Of a stretch of DNA of 64,000 nucleotides, positions 47,372 to 57,121 are shown in pieces (the first letter of the stretch is position 1; each line of letters opens with the position of its first letter). Made by a program: the position numbers and the translations under genes. This DNA comes from Caviibacterium pharyngocola. Its GTDB lineage: Bacteria > Pseudomonadota > Gammaproteobacteria > Enterobacterales > Pasteurellaceae. The notes beneath the pieces were generated by a model. The model was not told the DNA's origin and did no database searches. It saw only the letters and a program-made list of their open reading frames with translations. The DNA is taken from positions 30,699-94,698 of the forward strand of contig NZ_PHGZ01000007.1 in NCBI RefSeq assembly GCF_002795405.1, read 5' to 3'.

Positions 47372-48382
47372 ATGTCTGCTTTAAAACAAAACAAATCGCT
47401 TGATTTCCTGAAACAAAATGCCATTTACTTTGTATTGTTGATCTTACTTGGCATTATTATCCTCCAAGATCCGAGTTTCTTGAGTTTAAGAAACTTCAGT
47501 AACATTTTAACCCAATCTTCCGTGCGCTTAATTATTGCCTTAGGTGTTGCCGGTTTGCTCGTCACACAAGGTACCGACTTATCGGCAGGGCGTCAGGTTG
47601 GCTTGGCGGCGGTAATTTCCGCAACAATGTTACAAGCAATGGATAATATGAACCGCGTATTTCCGGACTTGGCGGAAATTCCGATTCCTGTCGTCATTTT
47701 AACCGTTTGTGTTATCGGCGCGATTATCGGTTTGGTTAACGGTTTGGTCATCGCTTATTTAAACGTTACGCCGTTTATCGCCACAATGGGTACGATGATC
47801 ATCGTCTATGGGATTAACTCGCTTTACTATGACGCGGTAGGTTCTTCACCGATTGCCGGTTTCAATGAAAGTTTCTCTACTTTTGCGCAAGGTTTCTTCC
47901 GTTTAGGCGATTTCAAACTGTCTTATATCACCATTTATGCGGCGTTAGCTTCTATTTTCGTGTGGATTTTGTGGAACAAAACCCGTTTCGGTAAAAATAT
48001 CTTCGCCATCGGCGGCAACCCTGAAGCGGCACGCGTATCCGGCGTAAACGTCACTCGTAACCTTGTGGTGATTTATATGATCGCCGGTATGTTCTACGCC
48101 TTCGGCGGTATGTTGGAAGCCGGTCGTATCGGTAGTGCGACGAACAACCTCGGCTTTATGTACGAATTGGATGCAATCGCGGCGTGCGTGGTCGGCGGAG
48201 TGTCCTTCGCCGGCGGTGTCGGAACCGTAATCGGTGTGGTCACCGGTGTGTTAATCTTCACGGTTATTAACTACGGTTTAACCTATATCGGCGTCAACCC
48301 GTATTGGCAATATATCATCAAAGGTAGCATTATTATCTTCGCCGTCGCAATCGACTCATTAAAATATGCGAAGAAAAAATAA
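47372..48382 (+). CDS. mglC: MglC, galactose ABC transporter permease
   Basis: MglC is the inner-membrane permease, working as a dimer. The 336-residue protein has about eight to ten membrane helices and the BPD_transp_2 family features GLLVTQGTDLSAGRQVGLAA and AIAACVVGGVSFAGGVGT. Length equals E. coli MglC (336). It follows mglA by 19 bases with AAAGGA before the ATG. Confidence 0.97.
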   Translation: MSALKQNKSLDFLKQNAIYFVLLILLGIIILQDPSFLSLRNFSNILTQSSVRLIIALGVAGLLVTQGTDLSAGRQVGLAAVISATMLQAMDNMNRVFPDLAEIPIPVVILTVCVIGAIIGLVNGLVIAYLNVTPFIATMGTMIIVYGINSLYYDAVGSSPIAGFNESFSTFAQGFFRLGDFKLSYITIYAALASIFVWILWNKTRFGKNIFAIGGNPEAARVSGVNVTRNLVVIYMIAGMFYAFGGMLEAGRIGSATNNLGFMYELDAIAACVVGGVSFAGGVGTVIGVVTGVLIFTVINYGLTYIGVNPYWQYIIKGSIIIFAVAIDSLKYAKKK

Positions 48383-48403
48383 ATAAAAACGATACAAAAA
48401 ATA

Positions 48404-48432
48404 ACCGCACTTTTCATCCGAAAAAGTGCGGT
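48404..48432 (+). terminator. Inverted USS terminator of mglBAC
   Basis: ACCGCACTTTT (48404-48414) pairs with AAAAGTGCGGT (48422-48432) over a 7-base loop and is followed by ATTTTTTT. Confidence 0.92.
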
Positions 48433-48514
48433 ATTTTTTTGCGAAATTTTTCACAAAATTTCTATAAATCAGCGCAAAAAATCGTTATGCAATTTATTGT
48501 TTTAGGCATAAAAA

Positions 48515-48533
48515 GGGCGTGTTTAACACGCCC
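48515..48533 (-). terminator. bamC terminator
   Basis: GGGCGTG (48515-48521) pairs with CACGCCC (48527-48533). On the minus strand TTTTT follows, 21 bases after the bamC stop. Confidence 0.88.
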
Positions 48534-48554
48534 CACATATTGATTTCAACTGCC

Positions 48555-49559
48555 TTATTTCGCCAATAACGCTTGTAATGCCTGATAAACGGCTTGTGCT
48601 TGTGCGCCGGATAAGGCGTTGCCTTTTTCATCGGAAATAACCACCGCACTTTGTTTGCCTAAAGCGCTTAATTGCATTGAATAAACGCCTTTTTCCAAAT
48701 CCGGTTTATTCACACCGAAACGCAACCAGTCGTTATCCTCTAACGGGCTGTATTTTAATTCGCGATAACCGCGTCCCGCTTGTTGGGATTTGGTTTCGAA
48801 GCCTAATTGCGGCAAAGCACCCGCCAAACGTTCCCAAGATTGACTAAATCCGGCATTCATCGCTAATGCCGTTCTGCCGTTGGTGTCCGTCGCCAGTGCG
48901 GTTTGAATCGGCGTATAACCGACATTATTGAGATCATTTTGTTGTTTGCGATAGGCGGCATTTAAATCACCGACTAAGGTATTCAAGCGATCGGAGGTAT
49001 AGCGTTGTTTGTCCGCTTGCGTCGGCGTGAAAATAATCTCATCCCGTTTCATTTGCGCAATGGAAACCAATAACGCTCTAGCGTCGCGCGTAGTGATTTG
49101 TTCGATTTGATAACGAATTTGCGGATTTCCCACATCGTCGGCACGACCCGTCGGCGCCCAATCGGTCAAAATTTTCTCGCCTTGCAGGTTATAAGATATA
49201 TTTTGTTCTTTCAACAAGCGTTCCACTTGTTTGAGATTATAAACATCTTGCAAAGATAATGGATAAGCAATCAACGAACGTTCGCCGTCAAATTGTGCAA
49301 TGGAATTCGGAATAATTGCCAAAGGACTTGTCGGCGGGCGAATGTCGATATTTTGACTTTGTGCCGCTTTAATTTGCGGTAATTGATAGGTTTGATCTTG
49401 TTTAGGTAAGGTAATACCGCCGGTCGCTAAAGGCGCAAACGCAGGGAGTTCCGCGCTTTTTTTCTCAAAAGAATCGTTTGCTTGTTGCTTGCTTTCATTA
49501 CTTGCCGAACAAGCCGCCAACACGGTCAACATTGTTGCGGTACATAACCATTTTTTCAT
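48555..49559 (-). CDS. bamC: BamC (NlpB), outer-membrane assembly lipoprotein
   Basis: BamC is a lipoprotein of the BAM complex that inserts outer-membrane proteins. The 334-residue protein begins MKKWLCTATMLTVLAACSAS with a lipobox ending at Cys17. It has an N-terminal unstructured segment and two helix-grip domains (GFSQSWERLAGALPQLGFE marks the second). Length agrees with E. coli BamC (344). It lies downstream of dapA, the standard dapA-bamC order. Confidence 0.93.
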   Translation of the reverse strand: MKKWLCTATMLTVLAACSASNESKQQANDSFEKKSAELPAFAPLATGGITLPKQDQTYQLPQIKAAQSQNIDIRPPTSPLAIIPNSIAQFDGERSLIAYPLSLQDVYNLKQVERLLKEQNISYNLQGEKILTDWAPTGRADDVGNPQIRYQIEQITTRDARALLVSIAQMKRDEIIFTPTQADKQRYTSDRLNTLVGDLNAAYRKQQNDLNNVGYTPIQTALATDTNGRTALAMNAGFSQSWERLAGALPQLGFETKSQQAGRGYRELKYSPLEDNDWLRFGVNKPDLEKGVYSMQLSALGKQSAVVISDEKGNALSGAQAQAVYQALQALLAK

Positions 49560-49653
49560 AAATTTATCCTCAAGTTAAAAGGGATCCACAGATCAATTCT
49601 TATTAAAATTCACTTTTTCAGCCAGTTGGACAACAAAAGCGACAAAAAGTTTA

Positions 49654-49678
49654 GGGTCTGCGATAACTCGACAGACCC
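49654..49678 (-). terminator. Hairpin between dapA and bamC
   Basis: GGGTCTG (49654-49660) pairs with CAGACCC (49672-49678). On the minus strand TAAACTTTTTG follows. It may lower bamC expression from the dapA promoter. Confidence 0.75.
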
Positions 49679-49698
49679 CAATCGAAAAAACGGACGAA

Positions 49699-50595
49699 TT
49701 ATAATAAACCGGCGATTTTCAGTGCGTCGATCACTTTCGGCTGCGCCGCTTCGCTTAATGTAGTCAACGGCAAACGTAATACCGGCTCAGGAATTAAGCC
49801 TAATTTATACGCCGCCCATTTCACCGGAATCGGGTTGGATTCGATGAATAAATCTTTGTGTAACGCCATTAAGCGCTCGTTAATCGCATCGGCTTCGTCA
49901 AATTTGCCTTCTAACGCCAAGTTACACATTTTCGCCATATCCGCCGCCGCGACGTTGTTGGTGACGGAAATTACGCCTTGACCGCCCAATTTCATACTTT
50001 CCAAGCCGGTCGCATCATCGCCGCTCAAGAAAATAAAATCATCGCCCGCCAAGGCTTTGATTTGTGCGACGCGGCTGACATCGCCTGTGGCTTCCTTAAT
50101 CCCGACGATATTTTTAATTTGCGCCAAGCGACCGACGGTTTCCGGTTTCATATCGCTACCGGTTCTGCCCGGTACGTTATACAAAATTTGCGGTAAATCC
50201 GTGCATTCGGCAATGGCTTTAAAATGTTGATACATCCCTTCTTGCGTCGGTTTGTTGTAATAAGGTACCACGGATAAACAACCGGCGACGCCACTATCGT
50301 TTAGCAACTTGGTCATTGTAATGGCTTCGCTGGTGGCATTTGCGCCGGTACCGGCAATCACAGGAATACGACCGTCGGCGAATTCTAAGGTTTTTAAAAT
50401 CGTTTTGACGTTTTCTTCAATACTTAACGTCGCGGATTCACCGGTCGTGCCGACCGATACAATCGCGTGCGTACCTGCGGCAATGTGATACTCCACCAGT
50501 TTTTTTAAGGTATCGAAATCCACTTCGCCGTGGCTGTTCATTGGGGTAATTAATGCGGTAATACTACCGTAAAATAAAGGACGACCTGCAGTCAT
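49699..50595 (-). CDS. dapA: 4-hydroxy-tetrahydrodipicolinate synthase
   Basis: DapA condenses pyruvate with aspartate semialdehyde, the first step toward lysine and diaminopimelate. The 298-residue TIM-barrel protein has the Schiff-base Lys167 in [11 protein letters not shown], Tyr139 in [10 protein letters not shown], and [11 protein letters not shown] near residue 48. Length is near E. coli DapA (292). It is divergent from bcp. Confidence 0.97.
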   Translation of the reverse strand: MTAGRPLFYGSITALITPMNSHGEVDFDTLKKLVEYHIAAGTHAIVSVGTTGESATLSIEENVKTILKTLEFADGRIPVIAGTGANATSEAITMTKLLNDSGVAGCLSVVPYYNKPTQEGMYQHFKAIAECTDLPQILYNVPGRTGSDMKPETVGRLAQIKNIVGIKEATGDVSRVAQIKALAGDDFIFLSGDDATGLESMKLGGQGVISVTNNVAAADMAKMCNLALEGKFDEADAINERLMALHKDLFIESNPIPVKWAAYKLGLIPEPVLRLPLTTLSEAAQPKVIDALKIAGLL

Positions 50596-50731
50596 AAAAC
50601 CTCCGAATTATTTTTGTTATCAATGTTGAGTTCGCTTGAAAAACTTTCCCTAAGATCGCTAAAATAACCTTAATTTGCAAGTGATTTTTTCAGTTTTTTC
50701 ACCATAACCCGAATTTTTAAGGAGATAAATG

Positions 50732-51199
50732 ATGAATACGTTAAAAGTCGGCGATATTGCACCGCACTTTTCCCTACTCGATCAACACAATAATCCGGTT
50801 TCCCTCGATAATTTCGCCGGCAAAAAAGTGTTGGTTTATTTTTATCCGAAAGCGCTCACGCCCGGTTGCACGACACAAGCCTGCGGATTGCGCGACAGCA
50901 AAAGCGAATTGGAAAAATTAGGCGTGGTGATTTTAGGTATTAGTCCGGACGCACCGAAAAAATTAGCGAATTTCACTGAAAAGAAAGCTTTGAATTTCAC
51001 TTTGCTCGCCGATGAAGATCATCAAGTTGCGGAGCAATTCGGCGTATGGGGCGAAAAGAAATTTATGGGCAGAACCTTCGACGGCATTCACCGCATTAGC
51101 TTTTTAATTGACGAACAAGGCAAAATTGCGCAGGTTTTCGATAAATTCAAAACCACCGATCATCATCAAGTGGTGTTAGATTATCTTACGCAAAAATAA
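50732..51199 (+). CDS. bcp: Bcp, thiol peroxidase (peroxiredoxin Q)
   Basis: Bcp reduces hydrogen and organic peroxides using thioredoxin. The 155-residue protein has the peroxiredoxin site FYPKALTPGCTTQACGLRD with peroxidatic Cys46 and the neighbouring Cys51, as in E. coli Bcp. GGAG lies 7 bases before the chosen ATG; the ATG just before it (50729) would add one Met. It is divergent from dapA. Confidence 0.95.
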   Translation: MNTLKVGDIAPHFSLLDQHNNPVSLDNFAGKKVLVYFYPKALTPGCTTQACGLRDSKSELEKLGVVILGISPDAPKKLANFTEKKALNFTLLADEDHQVAEQFGVWGEKKFMGRTFDGIHRISFLIDEQGKIAQVFDKFKTTDHHQVVLDYLTQK

Positions 51200-51217
51200 T
51201 CGGAACGCGATATAAGA

Positions 51218-51257
51218 AAAGTGCGGTGAAAAATACTTAAATTTTTCACCGCACTTT
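51218..51257. terminator. Bidirectional inverted USS terminator, bcp/eptA
   Basis: A 17-bp perfect stem (51218-51234 with 51241-51257), containing two USS, lies between convergent bcp and eptA. Confidence 0.85.
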
Positions 51258-51325
51258 CGTTATAAGAATACCATTAAATTTTTAATGAATTTCAGACCAA
51301 TAGAAAGCCTAACTTGTTCTATTTA

Positions 51326-52951
51326 TTAATGTTTTTTACAACTCGATAAAATATCCAAATCTTTTTGATAAACGTCGGTTTTTAAATTCATATCCATCAT
51401 TCCAATCACGGTGCTGAATAAATTATCGTGCGAATAGGTTTGCATTTTGGCGTTTTCGCGTAAACAAGCTAAATCCACACCCTCGTTTTTCTTCCAAGTG
51501 TTAGAGAACCAAAACACCATCGGCACGCGAGTTTGTTGTTCCGGCGCGATGGCATAAGGCGCGCCGTGCAAATACATTCCGTTTTCGCCCAAGGATTCGC
51601 CGTGATCGGACACATAATACACCGCACTTTCCAGATCGTCTCGATGTTCTAATTTACCGATCACCGTATCAATAAAGTTATCAATGTATAAAATGCCGTT
51701 GTCATAGGTATTCACTAATTGTTCTTTGGAACAATTTTGAATTTGATTCGTATCGCAAGTCGGGATGAAACGTCTGTATTCCGGCGTATAGCGTTCGTAA
51801 TAGGTCGGGCCGTGATTGCCGATCGTGTGCAACACTAACACGGTATCTTTGTCGGATTCATTCAGGATTTTATCAAAATCGCGCAACAAAACTTCGTCCA
51901 AACATTCGCCGTCCGTACAATAATCTTTCATACTCATATCGATGGTTTGGTTCGGCACGCGCAAGCATACGCCTTTACAATCGCTGTTATTATCCAACCA
52001 GAAAATATTCACGCCGGCGCGTTGCAGCACGTCCAATAAATTATCCATTTTTTCCGCTTTGGATCCGTTATATTGATCTTTGGTTAAATAGGAGAACATA
52101 CAAGGCACGGAAACCGCCGTCGCCGTACCGCAACTGTTGACGTTGTTAAAATTAATCACGTCCTCGCCGCGCGCCGCCAGTTTCGGCGTGGTTTGACGCG
52201 CATAACCGTTTAATCCCCAGTTCTGCGCACGCGTGGTTTCGCCGACGATAATTACGGTGAAATGGCGATAAGGATCCGGTTTGGCTTGCTGCGCATCCAA
52301 GCCGATTTGTTCGTAAGGACGATTGGCTTCTTGTACGCGTTTAACTTCATTCACCGCCGCACTGATAAAATTAGAGGGTAAAATTAAGTTGGGCACTTGT
52401 TTGTTGTTGCGCACAAAGGAGGCGTAATCTTGATAATACAATTTCGCAATACCTAAAATCACCAAGGCGGAAATCACGATTGCCGCAATGCGATAGAAAA
52501 TTTCTTTATACCAAGTGCGGTAATTTATTTTCACGCAAAGATAACATAAGGCGGGCAAAACGCCGAATACCGTAATCCACAACACATATTGCCACGTCAC
52601 CATTCGTAAGCTTTCCGCAGGAGTGGTTTGTAGCACGTTTTCCAACATATCCGTGGTGAAATATACGTCTAAAAACAATTCGCTGTAGCCGATCGCCGCG
52701 CTGATGATTAACAATAAGGGAATCAAAATTTTATGCACAAAAGGCAGCGCTAACAGCTGAAATACGGCGTTTAAGGTAAAAAAGACGAAAAACGGCACGG
52801 TGAGCAAAAAGTAATCGCTCGGTTGTCCGGTGAAAGGATGCAGCGTCAACACTTTATTGTAAAAGGCAATATTTAATACCACCGTGAAATAGAGCGCGAC
52901 CAACGCAATGAGGGTGGTGCTGCGTAAATTAAAACGAGAAAAAGGTTTCAT
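51326..52951 (-). CDS. eptA: EptA, lipid A phosphoethanolamine transferase
   Basis: EptA adds phosphoethanolamine to lipid A, lowering surface charge and polymyxin binding. The 541-residue protein has five N-terminal membrane helices and a periplasmic sulfatase-fold domain. Visible are VIIVGETTRAQNWGLNGYAR with the metal-binding Glu, the nucleophile Thr in NSCGTATAVSVPCMFSY, HTIGNHGPTYYERY and YVSDHGESLGENGMYLHG. Several paired cysteines are present. Which sugar position is used, and whether it is induced, cannot be told. Confidence 0.93.
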   Translation of the reverse strand: MKPFSRFNLRSTTLIALVALYFTVVLNIAFYNKVLTLHPFTGQPSDYFLLTVPFFVFFTLNAVFQLLALPFVHKILIPLLLIISAAIGYSELFLDVYFTTDMLENVLQTTPAESLRMVTWQYVLWITVFGVLPALCYLCVKINYRTWYKEIFYRIAAIVISALVILGIAKLYYQDYASFVRNNKQVPNLILPSNFISAAVNEVKRVQEANRPYEQIGLDAQQAKPDPYRHFTVIIVGETTRAQNWGLNGYARQTTPKLAARGEDVINFNNVNSCGTATAVSVPCMFSYLTKDQYNGSKAEKMDNLLDVLQRAGVNIFWLDNNSDCKGVCLRVPNQTIDMSMKDYCTDGECLDEVLLRDFDKILNESDKDTVLVLHTIGNHGPTYYERYTPEYRRFIPTCDTNQIQNCSKEQLVNTYDNGILYIDNFIDTVIGKLEHRDDLESAVYYVSDHGESLGENGMYLHGAPYAIAPEQQTRVPMVFWFSNTWKKNEGVDLACLRENAKMQTYSHDNLFSTVIGMMDMNLKTDVYQKDLDILSSCKKH

Positions 52952-53054
52952 TGATGTTCCGAGAAATTAACAAGATAAGTGCCTCTTAGACGACGGCGGA
53001 GAAAAGAAAGTTCCTAAGCGGAAAATATTTAATTGACGAATCTTGAAAAAAATT

Positions 53055-53078
53055 GACCGCACTTTAAAAAGTGCGGTC
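53055..53078 (-). terminator. Inverted USS terminator of typA
   Basis: GACCGCACTTT (53055-53065) pairs with AAAGTGCGGTC (53068-53078). On the minus strand a T7 run follows (AATTTTTTTC). Confidence 0.92.
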
Positions 53079-53100
53079 GTTATTGCGGGAGTTTTGAAAA

Positions 53101-54951
53101 TTAATGCGTACTGGTGCTGGTTGTGGTGCGGTTCGCCCGTTTGCGATCCATTTCCGTTAATAATTTTTTACGGATACGAATCGAGCTCGGCGTCACTTCA
53201 ACCAATTCGTCGTCATCAATAAACTCGATAGCCTGTTCCAACGAGAACTTAATCGGCGTGGTTAATTGGATGGCGTCATCTTTACCGGAAGCGCGCATAT
53301 TGGTCAATTTTTTACCTTGCAAACAGTTCACCGTTAAATCGTTGGAACGGCTGTGAATACCGATAATTTGACCTTCATACACTTCCACGCCGTGATCGAT
53401 CATCAACTTACCGCGTTCTTGTAATCCCCAAAGGGCATAAGCAAGGGCTTTACCCGTTGCGTTGGAAATCAATACGCCGTTTTTACGCTGACCGATTTCG
53501 CCCGGTTTAACGTCATCGTAGTGGCTGAAAGTAGAATATAACAAGCCGGTTCCCGATGTCATTGTCATAAATTCGTTACGGAAACCGATTAATCCGCGGC
53601 TTGGGATCACATATTCCAAACGCGTTCTGCCTTTGCCGTCCGGAATCATATCCTTCACTTCGCCTTTGCGAATACCCAACGCTTCCATTACCGCACCTTG
53701 ATGTTGTTCTTCAATATCGATGGTCACCTGTTCGAAAGGCTCTTGTTTGTGTCCGTTTTCTTCTTTGAAGATAACTTTCGGACGTGATACCGCCAATTCA
53801 TATCCTTCACGGCGCATATTTTCGATTAATACGGAAAGATGTAATTCGCCGCGACCGGAAACGCGGAATTCGTCCGGATTTTGGGTTTCTTCTACGCGTA
53901 ACGCCACGTTATGCACCAATTCTTTATTCAAACGTTCCAAAATTTGGCGTGAAGTCACGAATTTACCTTCTTTGCCGCAGAACGGTGAAGTGTTTACGCA
54001 GAAGAACATTGTTACGGTCGGTTCGTCAACGCTTAATGCCGGTAAGGCTTCGACATTGTTGATGTCGCAAATCGTATCGGAAATATTCAATTCGCCCAAA
54101 CCGGTAATCGCCACAATGTCGCCCGCTTGCGCCAAATCTTCTTCATAACGTTGCAAACCTAAATGACCGAGCACTTGACCGACTTTGCCGTTGCGAGTTT
54201 TGCCTTCACTGTCAATCACGGTGACGGATTGATTCGGTTTCACCGTGCCGCGTTTAATGCGACCGATTCCGATAACACCTACATAGCTGCTGTAATCCAA
54301 CTGTGAAATCTGCATTTGGAACGGGGCGTCCAATTCCACTTGCGGCGGTTCCACATATTGCACGATAGCTTCGAATAACGGGGTCATATCCGCCGCCAAT
54401 TCTTCGTGTTCCAAACCGGCAACGCCGTTTAGGGCGGAAGCGTAAATAATCGGGAAGTCTAATTGCTCGTCCGTTGCGCCTAGATTGACGAATAAATCGA
54501 ACACTTGATCCACAACCCAATCCGGACGCGCGCCGGGACGATCCACTTTGTTGATTACTACAATCGGTTTTAAACCGTGGGCAAAGGCTTTTTGTGTCAC
54601 GAAACGAGTTTGCGGCATCGGGCCGTCAAAAGCGTCCACCACCAATAATACGGAATCCACCATTGAAAGCACTCGTTCCACTTCGCCGCCGAAGTCCGCG
54701 TGTCCCGGTGTGTCCACAATATTAATGCGGTAATCGTTCCAGTTAATCGCGGTGTTTTTTGCTAAAATGGTAATGCCGCGTTCTTTTTCCAAATCGTTGG
54801 AATCCATTACGCGTTCGTCCGCATCGGTGCGACTGGCTTCTAAAGTACCGGATTGTTGCAACAATTTATCCACAAGGGTGGTTTTACCGTGGTCAACGTG
54901 AGCGATGATTGCGATGTTACGCAATTTTTGAATATCAATTTTATCTGTCAT
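53101..54951 (-). CDS. typA: TypA/BipA, ribosome-binding GTPase
   Basis: BipA is a translational GTPase that helps 50S assembly and stress growth. The 616-residue protein has G1 AHVDHGKTT (17-25), the switch [30 protein letters not shown], an EF-G-like domain and the BipA-specific C-terminal domain ([20 protein letters not shown]). Length is close to E. coli BipA (607). Start ATG at 54951 ([16 protein letters not shown]). Confidence 0.97.
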   Translation of the reverse strand: MTDKIDIQKLRNIAIIAHVDHGKTTLVDKLLQQSGTLEASRTDADERVMDSNDLEKERGITILAKNTAINWNDYRINIVDTPGHADFGGEVERVLSMVDSVLLVVDAFDGPMPQTRFVTQKAFAHGLKPIVVINKVDRPGARPDWVVDQVFDLFVNLGATDEQLDFPIIYASALNGVAGLEHEELAADMTPLFEAIVQYVEPPQVELDAPFQMQISQLDYSSYVGVIGIGRIKRGTVKPNQSVTVIDSEGKTRNGKVGQVLGHLGLQRYEEDLAQAGDIVAITGLGELNISDTICDINNVEALPALSVDEPTVTMFFCVNTSPFCGKEGKFVTSRQILERLNKELVHNVALRVEETQNPDEFRVSGRGELHLSVLIENMRREGYELAVSRPKVIFKEENGHKQEPFEQVTIDIEEQHQGAVMEALGIRKGEVKDMIPDGKGRTRLEYVIPSRGLIGFRNEFMTMTSGTGLLYSTFSHYDDVKPGEIGQRKNGVLISNATGKALAYALWGLQERGKLMIDHGVEVYEGQIIGIHSRSNDLTVNCLQGKKLTNMRASGKDDAIQLTTPIKFSLEQAIEFIDDDELVEVTPSSIRIRKKLLTEMDRKRANRTTTSTSTH

Positions 54952-55406
54952 TTGAATCGTCTTGGTTTGAGTAAAAAATAAAAAATTTCCACCGCACTTT
55001 TCATTTGTTTAAAACGTTCGCTTTTGTAGCGATAAATCCGTCACGGCGCGCATACGCCTATTCAATCTTCTAACCCGTTTACCGGTGCAAATTCGACAAA
55101 AGATGAAATTTTAAACGATTAGTGTGCGAAAGGTCGCAGATTATACAACTTTTTCCTCTTTTGAGCTATTAAATAATCGCGCTCGCCGGTTTGTATTCGA
55201 CTCGGTTGCACAAAAGCCCGTTTTTATTGATCAAAAACTAATTTTTTAAACATTTTATTAGAAATAAACTTCTAAAAACAAAAATAACTTAAAAAATTTT
55301 AAAAAATCACTTGTTTTTTATAAATGATATGTTATTTTTAATTCCGTGATTTATAATAATACACAGCATCTTAACTTTAACCAGCTTAATACAGAGGATT
55401 AAACAT
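54952..55406. other. Divergent intergenic region typA/glnA
   Basis: This 455-base AT-rich gap holds one USS near 54991 and no gene. I see no convincing NtrC or sigma-54 (GG-N10-GC) site for glnA, and no clear -35/-10 pair I would place with confidence. Confidence 0.5.
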
Positions 55407-56825
55407 ATGTCAAACGCAAACGCCGTCGCTAATGTATTCAAACTTATTGAAGAAAACGATATTAAATTTGTTCTTCTCCGTTTCACGAATATCAAAGGTA
55501 AAGAACACGGTGTTTCTTTACCGGTCAGCTTAGTTGATGAAGATTTATTTGAAGACGGAAAAATGTTCGACGGTTCTTCCGTTGAAGGTTGGAAAGCCAT
55601 TAATAAAGCGGATATGCTTTTAATGCCGATTCCGGAAACCGCTGTGGTCGATCCGTTCGCGCAAATTCCGACCCTTTCCATTCGTTGTAGCGTGTATGAG
55701 CCGAGCACAATGCAAAGCTACGATCGCGACCCGCGTTCAATCGCAACTCGCGCAGAAAACTATATGCGTTCCACCGGTATTGCCGATAATGTATTCTTCG
55801 GTCCGGAACCTGAATTCTTCTTATTCGACGACGTTCGTTTCGATTCTTCGATGAACGGCAACTCCTATGTGGTTGACGATATCGAAGCGGCGTGGAACAC
55901 CAACAAACGCTACGAAAGCGGCAACAACGCTTATCGTCCGTTGAAAAAAGGCGGTTATTGCGCCGTTGCGCCGAACGATTCCGCACACGATCTTCGTTCC
56001 GAAATGTGTTTGATCTTGGAAGAAATGGGCTTAGTGATCGAAGCGCACCACCACGAAGTGGCGACTGCCGGTCAAAATGAAATTGCAACCAAATTCAATT
56101 CATTGGTGTTAAAAGCGGACGAAACCCAAATCTATAAATATGTGGTGCAAAACGTTGCCGCAGAACACGGCAAAACTGCGTGCTTTATGCCGAAACCGAT
56201 TACCGGCGACAACGGCTCCGGTATGCACTGTAATATGTCGTTAAGCAAAGACGGCAAAAACTTATTCCAAGGGGATAAATATGCCGGTCTTTCCGAAACC
56301 GCACTTTATTACATCGGCGGTATCATTAAACACGCGAAAGCGTTGAATGCGTTCACCAACCCGTCCACCAACTCATACAAACGTTTGGTACCGGGATTTG
56401 AAGCGCCGGTATTGCTTGCTTACTCCGCAAGTAACCGTTCCGCTTCTATTCGTATCCCTGCAGTAACCAGCCCGAAAGCGATTCGTATCGAAGCGCGCTT
56501 CCCGGATCCGTTGGCGAACCCGTACTTAGCCTTCTCCGCATTATTAATGGCGGGCTTAGACGGTATCATCAACAAAATTCATCCGGGCGATGCAATGGAT
56601 AAAAACCTTTACGATCTTCCGCCGGAAGAATTAAAAGAAATCCCTGCCGTTTCCAGCTCATTGGAAGAAGCATTAAACAACCTTGAAAAAGATTACGAAT
56701 TCTTAATTCAAGGCGGCGTATTCAGTAAAGAATTTATCGATACCTTCATCGCAATGAAACGTAAAGAAGTGGAACGTTTAAATATGACTCCGCATCCGGT
56801 CGAATTCGAAATGTACTACGCATAA
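55407..56825 (+). CDS. glnA: Glutamine synthetase, type I
   Basis: GlnA makes glutamine from glutamate and ammonia with ATP. The 472-residue protein has [20 protein letters not shown], the [10 protein letters not shown] site, [17 protein letters not shown], and the GSI-beta adenylylation segment [10 protein letters not shown] with Tyr402. Length equals E. coli GlnA (469). GAGG lies upstream of the ATG. It is divergent from typA. Confidence 0.97.
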   Translation: MSNANAVANVFKLIEENDIKFVLLRFTNIKGKEHGVSLPVSLVDEDLFEDGKMFDGSSVEGWKAINKADMLLMPIPETAVVDPFAQIPTLSIRCSVYEPSTMQSYDRDPRSIATRAENYMRSTGIADNVFFGPEPEFFLFDDVRFDSSMNGNSYVVDDIEAAWNTNKRYESGNNAYRPLKKGGYCAVAPNDSAHDLRSEMCLILEEMGLVIEAHHHEVATAGQNEIATKFNSLVLKADETQIYKYVVQNVAAEHGKTACFMPKPITGDNGSGMHCNMSLSKDGKNLFQGDKYAGLSETALYYIGGIIKHAKALNAFTNPSTNSYKRLVPGFEAPVLLAYSASNRSASIRIPAVTSPKAIRIEARFPDPLANPYLAFSALLMAGLDGIINKIHPGDAMDKNLYDLPPEELKEIPAVSSSLEEALNNLEKDYEFLIQGGVFSKEFIDTFIAMKRKEVERLNMTPHPVEFEMYYA

Positions 56826-56841
56826 TTTTTGAATTAATCCT

Positions 56842-56867
56842 AAAAACCTACCGCTCGGTAGGTTTTT
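56842..56867 (+). terminator. glnA terminator
   Basis: AAAAACCTACCG (56842-56853) pairs with CGGTAGGTTTTT (56856-56867), 17 bases after the stop. Confidence 0.92.
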
Positions 56868-56978
56868 TTATGGCTTGAACAAAACCTCATTTATCACTTC
56901 AAAACATGAATAAAATCTATCAATAAAAAATAAATATTAAAAAATATATAAAAATATTTCCATTTAAATAAATATTAT

Positions 56979-57121
56979 GCTAGATTATTCGCACAATAGA
57001 TAAACCGATTCTAATTGCGTAGTGCATTCGGTTGAATCAAAACGGCGTCCTTTTCAAACGGACGTGAGAGATAAACAAAGCATTCCGTGAAATCGCTTTT
57101 TAAACTTAAGGTAAAATTATT
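56979..57121 (+). promoter_or_regulatory. asnB promoter and structured leader
   Basis: An extended -10 (TGCTAGATT, 56979-56987) predicts a start near 56993. The leader then holds two hairpins. The first is 57003-57033 (AACCGA with TCGGTT, inner TGC/GCA). The second is 57046-57064 (CGTCC with GGACG). About 55 bases then run to the asnB ATG. Such a leader could be a control element, but I do not recognise a known riboswitch class. Confidence 0.4.

Noticed and set aside
55600..56088. 162-residue minus-strand frame within glnA
   Set aside because: It is an Arg/Ser-rich shadow of glnA, with no homology I recognise.
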